Origin: Acidihalobacter aeolianus | Lineage (GTDB): Bacteria > Pseudomonadota > Gammaproteobacteria > DSM-5130 > Acidihalobacteraceae | Reading direction: 5' to 3' | DNA: 64,000 nt | NCBI RefSeq assembly: GCF_001753165.1 | Contig: NZ_CP017448.1 | Location: 2,250,462-2,314,461, forward strand | Shown: piece after piece, positions 24,548 through 33,415 of the stretch | Numbering within the stretch: the first letter of the stretch is position 1 | Layout of the letters: each line of letters opens with the position of its first letter | The notes under the pieces: generated by a model | Database searches by the model: none | Told to the model about the DNA's origin: nothing | The model's input: the letters and a program-made list of their open reading frames with translations, nothing else | Program-made: the position numbers and the translations under genes

Positions 24548-25930
24548 ATGTCTCCGCCAGCATACCAGCCGCAACATCCGGAAGTCGCCGCCTTTCTACA
24601 GCAGCACCCGGAGGTGGAGGCCGTCGATCTTATCGTCTCCGACGTCAACGGCATCCTGCGCGGCAAGCGCGTCGACGTACGTGCCCTGGACAAGGTCTAC
24701 GCCGACGGCGTCAACCTGCCCGGCTCGATCTTCGCCGCAGACATCACCGGCGATACCGCCGAGGAAACCGGTCTCGGCTTCGAGATCGGCGACGCCGACC
24801 AGATCTGCTATCCGATTCCCGGCACGTTGCGCATCGCCCCCTGGCATCGCCGCCCCATGGGCCAGTTGCTGCTGTCCATGTACGACCACCAGGGCGCGCC
24901 GTATTTCGCCGACCCGCGCCACCGCCTTGCCTCGGTGCTCGAACTGTTTCTCGACTCCCTCGGACTGGTGCCGGTGGTGGCGGTGGAACTGGAGTTCTAT
25001 CTGATCGACCGCGAGCGCGCCGCGGACGGCGGCCCGCAGCCGCCGCTGTCGCCGGCGACCGGCGAGCGCGAGCGCAAGACCCAGGTTTACGGCATCACCG
25101 AACTCGACGACTACAGCGCCTTCCTCGACGAGGTCGATGCCGCCTGCCGCGTCCAGGGCATCCCGGCCGACACGGCGGTGGCCGAGTACGCGCCCGGCCA
25201 GTACGAAATCAACCTCAAGCACCAGGACAACGCCCTGGCCGCCTGCGACCACGCCGTGCTGCTCAAGCGCGTGATCCGCAGCATCGCCCAACGCCACGGC
25301 ATGTACGCGACCTTCATGGCCAAGCCGTATGCCGACCTGCCGGGCAGCGGCACGCACATCCACGTCAGCCTGCTCGGCCCCGACGGCGGCAACGTCTTCG
25401 CCGACGGCACCCCTGAGGGCGGCCCGTTGCTCAAACACGCGCTCGGCGGCCTGATCGAGACCATGGCCGAAGGCATGGCGCTGTGCGCGCCGAATGCCAA
25501 TTCGTTCCGTCGTTTCCGCGAGGAAACCTTCGTGCCGCTGACGCCGGCCTGGGCGCACAACAACCGCACCACCGCGCTGCGCATCCCGGCCGGCCCCGAC
25601 CACGCGCGCCGCCTTGAGCATCGGGTCGCCGGCGCCGACGCCAACCCCTATCTACTCACCGCACTCGTGCTCGCCGGTATCCATCACGGCCTCACGCAGA
25701 CCCTCGACCCCGGCGCGCCGATCACCGGCAATGCCTACGCACAGCTTGAACCGAGCCTGCCGCTGACCTGGCTGGACGCGCTGCGCGCGCTGGACCGGGC
25801 CGCCGTGCTGCCGGCCTATTTCGGCACCGATTTCCTCAAGGTATATCTCGCCAACAAGCTCACCGAGCGCGAGAAATTCCGCCATCACATCTCGTCGCTG
25901 GAACACGACTGGTATCTGCTCACCGTCTAG
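24548..25930 (+). CDS. Second gamma-glutamylpolyamine synthetase-like protein (glutamine synthetase fold)
   Basis: The 460-residue paralogue has the same catalytic blocks as the divergent puuA: QYEINLKHQDN, KPYADLPGSGTHIHVS, CAPNANSFRRFR and HRVAGADANPYLL. The N-terminal half is clearly diverged. It is followed after 18 bp by puuB, so it should feed that oxidase. One paralogue may act on putrescine and the other on spermidine, diaminopropane or another amine. A TTGACA at 24490 and TATAAG at 24517 are promoter-like, but their spacing is too long to be confident. Confidence 0.85.
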   Translation: MSPPAYQPQHPEVAAFLQQHPEVEAVDLIVSDVNGILRGKRVDVRALDKVYADGVNLPGSIFAADITGDTAEETGLGFEIGDADQICYPIPGTLRIAPWHRRPMGQLLLSMYDHQGAPYFADPRHRLASVLELFLDSLGLVPVVAVELEFYLIDRERAADGGPQPPLSPATGERERKTQVYGITELDDYSAFLDEVDAACRVQGIPADTAVAEYAPGQYEINLKHQDNALAACDHAVLLKRVIRSIAQRHGMYATFMAKPYADLPGSGTHIHVSLLGPDGGNVFADGTPEGGPLLKHALGGLIETMAEGMALCAPNANSFRRFREETFVPLTPAWAHNNRTTALRIPAGPDHARRLEHRVAGADANPYLLTALVLAGIHHGLTQTLDPGAPITGNAYAQLEPSLPLTWLDALRALDRAAVLPAYFGTDFLKVYLANKLTEREKFRHHISSLEHDWYLLTV

Positions 25931-25948
25931 CCCGCCCCGGAGTCCCCC

Positions 25949-27232
25949 ATGAGCCAGGTACCCCACGCCGATTCGTATTACGCCGCCACCCGGCGCTACG
26001 AACTCGACTTCCCCGCGCTCGCGGAGAACCTGGACGTCGACGTCTGCGTGATCGGCGCCGGCATCACCGGCAGCTCGGCCGCGCTGCACCTTGCCGAGCG
26101 CGGCTACCGGGTCGCGCTGATCGATTCACAGCGCGTCGGCTGGGGCGCATCCGGGCGCAGCGGCGGCCAAAAGATCGCCGGCTTCGCCTGCGACATGGGC
26201 AAGCTGCGCCGGCTCGTGGGGCCAGACGACGCCAAGCGGCTGTGGGACATGTCCGTGGAGGCCATGCAACTGCTCGACGAACGCGTCGCGCGCCACGCCA
26301 TTCCCTGCGACGCCGCATCGGGGCATCTGCACGTCGGCCTCAAGCCGCGCCACGACCGCGAACTCGAGCAATGGCGCGAGGAACTCGAAGGCGTGTACGG
26401 CTACAGCGGACTCGAAATCCTTCGCGGCGAGCCCCTGCTGGCCCAGGTCGGCAGCCCGGTCTACACCAGCGGGCTCTACGACCCGCACAGCGGCCATATC
26501 CATCCGCTCAACTACACCCTCGGCCTCGCCGACGCCGCGCACAAGGCCGGCGCACGGCTGTTCGAGGAAACCCCCGCCCTGCGCATCGACCACAGCAGCA
26601 CCGTCACCGTGCACACGCCCGGGGGCGCCGTCCAGGCGCGCCACGTCATCGTTGCCGCCAACGCCTACATCGACCTGCTCGCACCTTCGCTGCGTCGGCG
26701 CATCATGCCGGTAGGCACCTATATCGTCGCCACCGAACCGCTCGGCGAAGCGCGCGCCCGCAGGCTGCTGCCCACCAACGCCGCGGTTGCCGACATGAAC
26801 TTCGTGCTCGACTACTTCCGTCTCTCGGCCGACCATCGTCTGCTCTTCGGCGGCCGCGTGTCCTACTCGCGCATCGAACCGCTGAGCATTCGCCGCTCCA
26901 TCCGCGCACGCATGGTCAAGGTATTTCCCGAGCTCGCAGACGTCGGCATCGACTACGCCTGGGGCGGTTACGTCGCCATCACCCACAACCGCGCACCGCA
27001 CTTCGGCCGCCTTGCCGACAACGTGTATTTCGCCCAGGGCTTCTCCGGCCACGGCATCGCCCTCACCGGTCTGGCCGGACAGCTCATGGCCGAGGTCGTC
27101 GCCGGTCGCGAGGAACGCTTCGACGTCTTCACCCGCATCCCGCACATGCCTTTCCCCGGCGGCGAATGGTTCCGCACCCCCGCCCTGGTCGCAGCCATGA
27201 CCTGGGCACGCATCAGGGATGCGTTACCCTGA
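25949..27232 (+). CDS. puuB: Gamma-glutamylputrescine oxidase (FAD-dependent, DAO family)
   Basis: The 427-residue flavoprotein begins with a short tail, then the FAD-binding VCVIGAGITGSSAALHLAERG (about residues 32-52) and GWGASGRSGGQ. The C-terminal end GFSGHGIALTGLAGQLMAEV is typical of this family. PuuB oxidises gamma-glutamylputrescine to the aldehyde and releases ammonia and H2O2. It is co-oriented with the second synthetase gene. No aldehyde dehydrogenase (puuC) is in the window; that step must be encoded elsewhere. Confidence 0.9.
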   Translation: MSQVPHADSYYAATRRYELDFPALAENLDVDVCVIGAGITGSSAALHLAERGYRVALIDSQRVGWGASGRSGGQKIAGFACDMGKLRRLVGPDDAKRLWDMSVEAMQLLDERVARHAIPCDAASGHLHVGLKPRHDRELEQWREELEGVYGYSGLEILRGEPLLAQVGSPVYTSGLYDPHSGHIHPLNYTLGLADAAHKAGARLFEETPALRIDHSSTVTVHTPGGAVQARHVIVAANAYIDLLAPSLRRRIMPVGTYIVATEPLGEARARRLLPTNAAVADMNFVLDYFRLSADHRLLFGGRVSYSRIEPLSIRRSIRARMVKVFPELADVGIDYAWGGYVAITHNRAPHFGRLADNVYFAQGFSGHGIALTGLAGQLMAEVVAGREERFDVFTRIPHMPFPGGEWFRTPALVAAMTWARIRDALP

Positions 27233-27616
27233 TAGCGCCTTGACGCTTTGCGAATCCTGAAGTATCCAGCCGATGCAAATCGACTTTCGGTTTCTAGCGC
27301 GATCACACCGATAGCGTCTCGTCCAGATCGCTCTGCCACTCCAACCGGCAAAAACCCGTTCATGCAATGGCCGAACAGCATGCATACCCGGATTGTTTTT
27401 CACACACACTACAATGACAGAGTGCGAGATTCATGATCCAAATCTAGCTTTATATACCGCAATCACATCAATAGCAGACATCATCAGCGCCTGGGAAAGC
27501 CCCACAAAGACAACAGACGACAACACATATCCCAATGGATCGTGTCGATACGAAAAAAATATATTTATCAAAAAAATCTCAGACAACAACAAGAACGGAA
27601 ACAACATACTAAGTGG
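27233..27616. other. AT-rich gap without a gene
   Basis: This 384-bp stretch between puuB and the IS630-family element becomes strongly AT-rich after 27395. Open frames here are short, without ribosome sites or motifs. I see no repeat or terminator that I can support. Confidence 0.5.
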
Positions 27617-28694
27617 TACGTTAATTACCCGACATTATTGTGGATGTAGGCGAGGTTTTTATCCTGGAAAAAGCCTTTGACGATGTGAGTGAGCCGCTGC
27701 AGCCTGCGCAGAAATCGCGTGACCGTTTGGCGAAGCTGATCCGGGCCACTGTGGCGGACCTTGCCCAGGTGGTGCCGCTTGAGCCAGTTCCATACCCATT
27801 CGTCCGGGTTCAGATGAGGTGAGTACGCCGGCAGGATAAAGAGTCGGAGCCGACCCGCGGTGCCGTCAACGAAGTCCCTGACTTTGCGTGAGCGGTGCAC
27901 CGGGTGTCCGTCGACAATCAGAAAGACCGGGGTGGTAGCCCCCTCGATCAGCCGTCCCAGAAAGTCGATGAACATAGGCGCCGTCAGGGTGCCGGTGAAG
28001 GTCATAAAGCGCAGCCCGCCTCGGGGGCTGACGGCCGAGATCATGTTCACGCCAAATCGAGCGCCGGTGGTCTCAATGACCGGCGTCTGACCGATCGGTG
28101 CCCAGGAGGTGCCGCTGTGGTGATCCGAACGCACGCTGGCCTCATCACCGAAGTAGATCGTGGCCTTCTCGCGCTTGGCCAGCCGACGTATCTCGGGGTA
28201 GGCCACGGCCTGCCCATGCTCGACCGCTGCCTCGTCACGTTGATAGGCCCGGTGCAAAGGACGCTGTGGCGACAGCCCCAGCGTACGCAGCAGACGGCCC
28301 ACCGACACCTCGCTGAGGCGTACCTTAAACTCGCGGCGGATGAGTTCGCGGACCATCGCACGCGTCCACAGAGCGAACTCGAACTTCAATTGCGTGGGGT
28401 TGTGCTCGGTGATGAGCCGGTAGAGCCGATCCAGCTGCCCGCCCCTGAGCTTCGGCTCCCGACCCTTGGCCTTGCGCTGGCGAAGCGCCTCAAGACCGCC
28501 CTCGCGGTACGCCGCCAACCAGGCGTAAATCTGGCTACGATGAAAGCCCAAGGCCTGGATCACGACTTCGGGGCTTTCGCCGGCCTCGACCCTCATCACG
28601 GCTCGAATGCGAATGGCTTCCAGCGTGCTGCGATCAAGCTTGCGCCGTCTAATTTCTCCATCCCTAAATCATATCGTGTCGGGTTATCAATGTA
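27617..28694. mobile_element. IS630-family insertion sequence flanked by TA
   Basis: The inverted ends are CGTTAATTACCCGACATTAT at 27619 and, read inward from 28692, CATTGATAACCCGACACGAT; 14 of 20 positions agree. A TA dinucleotide lies outside each end (27617-27618 and 28693-28694), the target duplication of this family. The element itself is about 1074 bp with one transposase gene. The right end lies 17 bp from the stop of the cytochrome c'-like gene. Confidence 0.88.
27625..28599 (-). CDS. IS630-family transposase
   Basis: The 324 residues contain an N-terminal helix-turn-helix (ESPEVVIQALGFHRSQIYAWL). The DDE core shows IYFGDEASVRSD, FLIVDGHPVHRS and YSPHLNPDEWVWNWLK. The stop codon lies within the left inverted repeat. 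The start is unclear. The GTG at 28599 and ATG at 28596 are usable, but 20 in-frame codons upstream encode GEIRRRKLDRSTLEAIR, which looks like normal transposase sequence with no start codon of its own. An ATG at 28661 opens a different frame and ends at TGATG on the start. This suggests a small frameshift or translational coupling. Confidence 0.85.
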   Translation of the reverse strand: MMRVEAGESPEVVIQALGFHRSQIYAWLAAYREGGLEALRQRKAKGREPKLRGGQLDRLYRLITEHNPTQLKFEFALWTRAMVRELIRREFKVRLSEVSVGRLLRTLGLSPQRPLHRAYQRDEAAVEHGQAVAYPEIRRLAKREKATIYFGDEASVRSDHHSGTSWAPIGQTPVIETTGARFGVNMISAVSPRGGLRFMTFTGTLTAPMFIDFLGRLIEGATTPVFLIVDGHPVHRSRKVRDFVDGTAGRLRLFILPAYSPHLNPDEWVWNWLKRHHLGKVRHSGPDQLRQTVTRFLRRLQRLTHIVKGFFQDKNLAYIHNNVG

Positions 28695-28711
28695 CTGCTT
28701 AGTAAGTCACC

Positions 28712-29185
28712 TCATTTCAGCCTGTACGCCGAATGACAGGCAACACATGTTTCGGTCATCCTGGAGAGCGCACGTAACGGAGGCTTGAGGTTGCCGGTAG
28801 CTGCGGCATCCTGTGCCGAGATGGCAAATTCGGCCGCTCTTTGGTGCATGAGCGCACCCAGCTTCATCATGCCATGCGGCATGTATTTCGCCTCTTCCGC
28901 CATCTGATGGCCATGCATGGACGACATGCCCAGGGTCGCGGTGGCGATCTCGGCGGCTTTTTCGAATCTGCCGCTGGCCAACGCCTGCTGAATTTCGGCC
29001 ACCCCTTGAAGATGCAGGCGCATCGTGAACAGGGTTTGACGCTTCAGCATGGGCGGAAACATCACCTCGATACGCGAATCGGGTTTGGCGGGGTGTGCCG
29101 GGGGAATCTGCGGCGAGGCGTGGGCATACGATGCGGTCACAAGTCCGCCCAACAGGACCCCGGCCAGACGAAATTTTGGATTCAT
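28712..29185 (-). CDS. Cytochrome c'-like periplasmic monohaem protein
   Basis: The 157-residue protein has a signal peptide (LAGVLLGGLVTASYAHA, cleavage near residue 23). Its four-helix-sized body carries the single haem motif CVACH ten residues before the C-terminus. A C-terminal CxxCH is the mark of class II cytochromes c' and relatives, which bind NO or transfer electrons in the periplasm. ATG 29185 is selected by GGAGG 6 bases upstream. Several methionines and histidines in the middle (SSMHGHQMAEE, MPHGMMKLGALMH) could bind metal. The IS630-family element is inserted just past its stop. Confidence 0.8.
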   Translation of the reverse strand: MNPKFRLAGVLLGGLVTASYAHASPQIPPAHPAKPDSRIEVMFPPMLKRQTLFTMRLHLQGVAEIQQALASGRFEKAAEIATATLGMSSMHGHQMAEEAKYMPHGMMKLGALMHQRAAEFAISAQDAAATGNLKPPLRALSRMTETCVACHSAYRLK

Positions 29186-29484
29186 AAAAACCTCCGCGAA
29201 AAGGGTTCCCGAGCGCAGGGCTCGGATATTTTTCATTCAATAAACGCGCTCAGCCCGCTTTATGCGGATAATTGCCCGCAAAAATCAATCATCGCCTGCG
29301 CAGCAAAACCTTTCTTCGCCTGGATCGATATGTCGAGTGGCCGGTGCGACACATACGCCCACTCCGCATGCCTACAATCCCCTCTATCGCCGCCACCGCG
29401 TGCAAGACTTTCGCGGTAGTATGGCCCTGTCCCGCCCGCGGCCATGCTCGGCCGGGCGGTCCGTCATCAACCCGGTTCCCTGCC
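29186..29484. other. Divergent region between cytochrome c'-like and hupT genes
   Basis: It holds a hairpin, CCGAGCGCAGGGCTCGG (29209-29225), in the leader of the minus-strand cytochrome gene. I find no sigma-54 or FNR box before hupT. The hupT frame is open from 29272, but that N-terminal part does not resemble a kinase. Confidence 0.45.
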
Positions 29485-30825
29485 GTGAAACGACCCGAAC
29501 GCAGCGAAGACTCGACGGATGCCTCGGAGATCGTGTGGATGGATGTCATCCACAAGATGGACGAGACGTACGAGAATCTGGTCCGCTACCAGATCGAGCT
29601 GGAGCAGAAGAATACCGAGCTGGAGGAGGTGCAGACCTTCATCGCCAGCGTGCAGTCGTCGATGACCGACGTGATGATCGTGTGCGACGTCGAGGGGCGG
29701 ATTCAGCAGGTTAACAAGTCGCTTGAGGCGCTGACGGGGCGCGCGGCGGCGGACTGGGTCGGGCAGCCGTTGAGCGCGCTGTTCGCGCCCTCCTCCAAGG
29801 CGCTGGCCGAGAGCTTCAAGGAACGCCTGCTCAAGCAGCCGGTGCGCGACTGCGAGGTCAGCATGGTCGGGACCGAGGATACGGTCCCCCTGTCGCTCAA
29901 CTGCAGCACGCGCTTCGACCCGCGCCGGCGGCCGGTCGGCGCCGTGCTCATCGGGCGGCCGGTCGGCGAGCTGCGCCGCGCCTACGAGGCGCTCAACAAG
30001 GCGCACGACCAGCTCAAGGAGGCGCAGAAAAATCTGGTGCAGGCCGAGAAGATGGCCTCGCTGGGCCGCCTCGTGGCGGGCGTGGCGCACGAGCTGAACA
30101 ACCCGATCAGCTTCGTCTACGGCAACGTCCACGTACTCCAGCGCTATGTGCACAAGCTCGACGAATACCTCGCTGCGATCCACGCCGGCGACCTGGACGA
30201 GGCGCTGGAGGCGCAGCGCAAGCGCCTGCGCATCGACAAGATCCTCGCCGATCTGGCGCCGCTGATGGAGGGCACCCTGGAGGGCGCCGAGCGGGTGCGC
30301 GATCTGGTCGAGGACCTGCGCCGCTTTTCCGGGGGGCAGAAATCGCGCAGCGCGAGCTTCGACCTGTCCCACGTGGTCAAGACCGCGGCGCATTGGGTGC
30401 TCAAGGGCGCCCGCCGCGAGATCGACGTGCGCATCGACCTGCCCGAACCCTTTCTCGCCGTGGGGCATGCCGGGCAGCTGCATCAGGTGGTCATGAATCT
30501 GGTGCAGAATGCGGTCGACGCGGTGGCCGAACATCCCGCCCCGCAACTGCGCGTGCGCGGCGGCGTCGCCGCGGACATGCTCTGGCTAGAAATCCACGAC
30601 AACGGCCCCGGCATCGCGCCCGCTGACCTGGAACACATCTTCGAACCCTTCTTCACGCGCAAGCCGGTGGGCCGGGGAACGGGGCTCGGCCTGTCGATCA
30701 GTTACGGCATCGTCGCTGAGCACGGCGGCACGCTGCGCGCCGGGGCGAGCGACCTGGGCGGGGCGATGTTCCGCATCGAACTGCCGCGCGAGGCCGCCGA
30801 CGGCGGCGAGGCGGAAGCGCCATGA
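29485..30825 (+). CDS. hupT: H2-responsive PAS sensor histidine kinase
   Basis: The 446-residue kinase is soluble, with no membrane helix. After an N-terminal coiled coil (YENLVRYQIELEQKNTELEE) comes a PAS domain (about 60-165). The phospho-acceptor H-box is VAGVAHELNNPISF and the ATPase motifs are NLVQNAVDAV, DNGPGIAP and GRGTGLGLSISYG. This is the layout of HupT/HoxJ, which receives the H2 signal from the regulatory hydrogenase. GTG 29485 is chosen by size and the KRPERSED start, though the ribosome site is poor. It overlaps hupU by 4 bp, so sensor and kinase are co-made. Confidence 0.88.
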   Translation: MKRPERSEDSTDASEIVWMDVIHKMDETYENLVRYQIELEQKNTELEEVQTFIASVQSSMTDVMIVCDVEGRIQQVNKSLEALTGRAAADWVGQPLSALFAPSSKALAESFKERLLKQPVRDCEVSMVGTEDTVPLSLNCSTRFDPRRRPVGAVLIGRPVGELRRAYEALNKAHDQLKEAQKNLVQAEKMASLGRLVAGVAHELNNPISFVYGNVHVLQRYVHKLDEYLAAIHAGDLDEALEAQRKRLRIDKILADLAPLMEGTLEGAERVRDLVEDLRRFSGGQKSRSASFDLSHVVKTAAHWVLKGARREIDVRIDLPEPFLAVGHAGQLHQVVMNLVQNAVDAVAEHPAPQLRVRGGVAADMLWLEIHDNGPGIAPADLEHIFEPFFTRKPVGRGTGLGLSISYGIVAEHGGTLRAGASDLGGAMFRIELPREAADGGEAEAP

Positions 30826-31832
30826 GCGGCGGCGCGCGGATGAACCTGCTATGGCTGCAGTCCGGCGGCTGCGGCGGCTGCACGATGTCGCTGCTCTGCG
30901 CCGACACGCCCGACCTGCTCACCCGGCTGGACGCCTCGGGCATCGACCTGATCTGGCATCCCTCGCTCAGCGAAGCGGGAATGGACGAGGCCCTGCGGCT
31001 GTTCGAGGACATTCGCTCCGGCCACCTGCGGCTGGACGCGCTGTGCGTCGAGGGTTCGCTGCTGCGCGGCCCGCACGGCACCGGGCGCTTCCACATGCTC
31101 GCCGGCACCGGGCAGCCGATGATCGAGTGGGTGCGCGAGCTCGCCGCGGTGGCGCGCTACTGCGTGGCCGTCGGCAGCTGCGCCGCCTTCGGCGGAGTCA
31201 CCGCGGGCGGCTCCAACCCCACGGACGCCTGCGGCCTGCAGTACGATGGGCGTTACCCCGGCGGGCTGCTGGGCAAGGACTACCGTTCCGGCGCCGGCCT
31301 GCCGGCGATCAACGTCGCCGGCTGCCCCACCCATCCGGACTGGGTGCTGGACACGCTGCACCTGCTCGCGCGCGGCGAACTCGGCGCGGACGATCTGGAC
31401 GACCTGGCACGCCCGCGCATGTATACCGATCTCCTGGCCCACCACGGCTGCCCGCGCAACGAGTTCTACGAATACAAGGCCAGCGCCATCGAGCCCTCGG
31501 ACCTCGGCTGCCTGATGGAGCACCTGGGCTGCATGGGCACGCAGGCGCAGGCGGACTGCAACGTGCGCACCTGGAACGGCGAGGGTTCGTGCACCCGGGG
31601 CGGCTACGCGTGCATCAACTGCACCGCGCCCGAGTTCGAAGAGCCGGGCCACGCCTTCCTGCGCACGCCGACCGTGGCCGGCATCCCGCTCGGCCTGCCC
31701 ACCGACATGCCCAAGGCCTGGTTCATCGCGCTCAGCTCGCTGGCCAAGGCGGCCACACCGCAGCGCATCAAGGAAAACGCCCGCGCGGATCACGTCGTCG
31801 CCCGCCCCGGGCGCAAGCCGGACAGGAAATAG
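30822..31832 (+). CDS. hupU: Regulatory (H2-sensing) hydrogenase small subunit
   Basis: The 336-residue protein has the Fe-S cluster cysteines of [NiFe] small subunits: SGGCGGCTMSLLC, VGSCAAFGG, AGCPTHPDWV, HHGCPRNEF and CVRTW-like CNVRTWNGEGSC. It has no Tat signal, so it stays in the cytoplasm, unlike HupS. It belongs to the HupU/HoxB group. The tail RIKENARADHVVARPGRKPDRK is basic and may help bind the kinase. It is placed between hupT and hupV with tight spacing. Confidence 0.92.
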   Translation: MSGGARMNLLWLQSGGCGGCTMSLLCADTPDLLTRLDASGIDLIWHPSLSEAGMDEALRLFEDIRSGHLRLDALCVEGSLLRGPHGTGRFHMLAGTGQPMIEWVRELAAVARYCVAVGSCAAFGGVTAGGSNPTDACGLQYDGRYPGGLLGKDYRSGAGLPAINVAGCPTHPDWVLDTLHLLARGELGADDLDDLARPRMYTDLLAHHGCPRNEFYEYKASAIEPSDLGCLMEHLGCMGTQAQADCNVRTWNGEGSCTRGGYACINCTAPEFEEPGHAFLRTPTVAGIPLGLPTDMPKAWFIALSSLAKAATPQRIKENARADHVVARPGRKPDRK

Positions 31833-31837
31833 GTCCC

Positions 31838-33289
31838 GTGGTGCGGCAGATCGTGGGCCCGTTCAACCGGGTCGAGGGCGACCTCGAAGTGCAGCTCGAC
31901 GTCGGCGACGGCCAGGTCGACGCGGCCTGGGTGAACTCGCCGCTGTACCGCGGCTTCGAGCAGATCCTGCTGGGCAAGATTCCCGATGACGCTCTGGTCT
32001 ATGCGCCGCGGGTCTGCGGCATCTGCTCGGTCTCGCAGTCGGTGGCCGCGGCGTTCGCACTGGGCGACGCCTACCGTGCGGAGACCCCACCCAACGGCGT
32101 CCTCGCGCTCGACCTGATCCATGCTGCGGAAAACCTGATCGACCACCTGACTCACTTCTACCTGTTCTTCATGCCGGACTTCGCGCGCCCCGAATACACC
32201 GCCCAGCCCTGGCACGCCGACATCCACGCGCGCTTTCGCGCCATCGAGGGCAGCGCCGCACCCGAGTTCCTGCAGGCGCGCACCGCGTTCATGCACCTCA
32301 TGGGCCTGCTGGCCGGCAAGTGGCCGCACAGCCTCGCCATCCAGCCCGGCGGTTGCACCCGAGCGGTATCCGCGCGCGAGCGCCTGCATCTGGGCAACAT
32401 CGTCGGCGCCTTCCGCCGATTCCTGGAACAACGCGTCTTCGCCGCGCCCCTGGACGAGATCGTCGCCCTCGACGGCCGCGACGCGCTGCTGCACTGGCAG
32501 GCGGCACAGGCCGGGCAGCCCGGCGATCTCGCCCGCTTTCTCGCCCTCGGCGAGGCCCTCGAACTGCACACCCTGGGCCGCGCCGCCGACCGCTTCATGA
32601 GCTTCGGCGCCTACCGCGAAGCTGACGGGGCACCACTCTTCGCGCGCGGCGTGTGGCGCGACGGCGGCCTGGACTCGCTCGACGTCGACGGCATCGCCGA
32701 GGACGTCAGCCACAGCTGGATGGCGGGCGACACGGCACCGCCGCGCACGGCGCGCACCCTGCCCGACCCGGGGCGCGAAGGCGCCTACACCTGGTGCAAG
32801 GCACCGCGTCTGCACGGCGAGGCGGTCGAGGTCGGCGCGCTCGCGCGCCAGCTCGTCGACGGCCATCCGCTGATCCGCGACCTCGTCGCCGCCACCGGCG
32901 GCAACGTGCTCACCCGTGTCGTCGCGCGCCTGCTGGAAAGCGCGCGCATCCTGCTGGCGATGCAGCGCTGGACCGATGCACTGATCCCGGGCGAACCGTT
33001 CCACAACCCCGCCGCCCCGCTGGCCGACGCCGAGGGCATCGGCCTGACCGAGGCGGCGCGCGGCAGTCTCGGGCACTGGGTGCGGATCGAGGGCGGGCGC
33101 ATCCGCAACTATCAGATCGTCTCGCCCACCACCTGGAATTTCTCGCCGCGCGACGCCGCCGGCCAACCCGGCGCGCTGGAGCAGGCGCTGACCGGGACGC
33201 CGGTGGACTCGCCGCGCCATCCGCGGAAGATCGCCGTCCAGCATGTGGTCCGCTCCTTCGACCCCTGCATGGTGTGCACGGCACACTGA
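31838..33289 (+). CDS. hupV: Regulatory (H2-sensing) hydrogenase large subunit
   Basis: The 483-residue subunit holds the NiFe site: RVCGIC (C60, C63) and DPCMVCTAH at the very C-terminus. It stops after the conserved histidine, so there is no tail for a maturation protease to remove, a trait of sensor hydrogenases. Ile62 and Phe110 replace the Val and Leu of catalytic enzymes (compare V78 and L126 in HupL here). The same exchange narrows the gas channel in HoxC of Ralstonia eutropha, at the same numbering. That agreement supports the GTG start at 31838, five bases after the hupU stop. Confidence 0.92.
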   Translation: MVRQIVGPFNRVEGDLEVQLDVGDGQVDAAWVNSPLYRGFEQILLGKIPDDALVYAPRVCGICSVSQSVAAAFALGDAYRAETPPNGVLALDLIHAAENLIDHLTHFYLFFMPDFARPEYTAQPWHADIHARFRAIEGSAAPEFLQARTAFMHLMGLLAGKWPHSLAIQPGGCTRAVSARERLHLGNIVGAFRRFLEQRVFAAPLDEIVALDGRDALLHWQAAQAGQPGDLARFLALGEALELHTLGRAADRFMSFGAYREADGAPLFARGVWRDGGLDSLDVDGIAEDVSHSWMAGDTAPPRTARTLPDPGREGAYTWCKAPRLHGEAVEVGALARQLVDGHPLIRDLVAATGGNVLTRVVARLLESARILLAMQRWTDALIPGEPFHNPAAPLADAEGIGLTEAARGSLGHWVRIEGGRIRNYQIVSPTTWNFSPRDAAGQPGALEQALTGTPVDSPRHPRKIAVQHVVRSFDPCMVCTAH

Positions 33290-33333
33290 CGACAGCGCTG
33301 ACAATCCGCTAACCAGACTGCCCCTTGCTAATC

Positions 33334-33348
33334 GGAAAGTAACTTTCC
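33334..33348. promoter_or_regulatory. Perfect palindrome upstream of the hupS sigma-54 promoter
   Basis: GGAAAGT-A-ACTTTCC has two exact 7-bp arms around one base. It lies about 100 bp upstream of the predicted hupS transcription start, the usual distance for an activator site of a sigma-54 promoter. It is a candidate HupR binding site. Confidence 0.45.
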
Positions 33349-33383
33349 ACCCCAATCTGCACCTCCAAATTCATTAGATCGGC

Positions 33384-33396
33384 TAATTGATTGATG
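33384..33396 (-). promoter_or_regulatory. IHF-like site before the hupS promoter
   Basis: On the minus strand CATCAATCAATTA matches the IHF consensus WATCAA-N4-TTR in all but the first position. It lies between the palindrome and the sigma-54 core, where a DNA bend would bring activator to polymerase. Confidence 0.45.
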
Positions 33397-33415
33397 CCAA
33401 TGGGATTCCCGCCAC

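Noticed and set aside
29209-29225. Hairpin with T-run as a plus-strand terminator
   Set aside because: No plus-strand gene ends there; it more likely lies in the leader of the cytochrome c'-like gene.
31790-33355. 521-codon minus-strand frame opposite hupV
   Set aside because: It is a shadow of the hydrogenase large-subunit gene, whose motifs are unambiguous.
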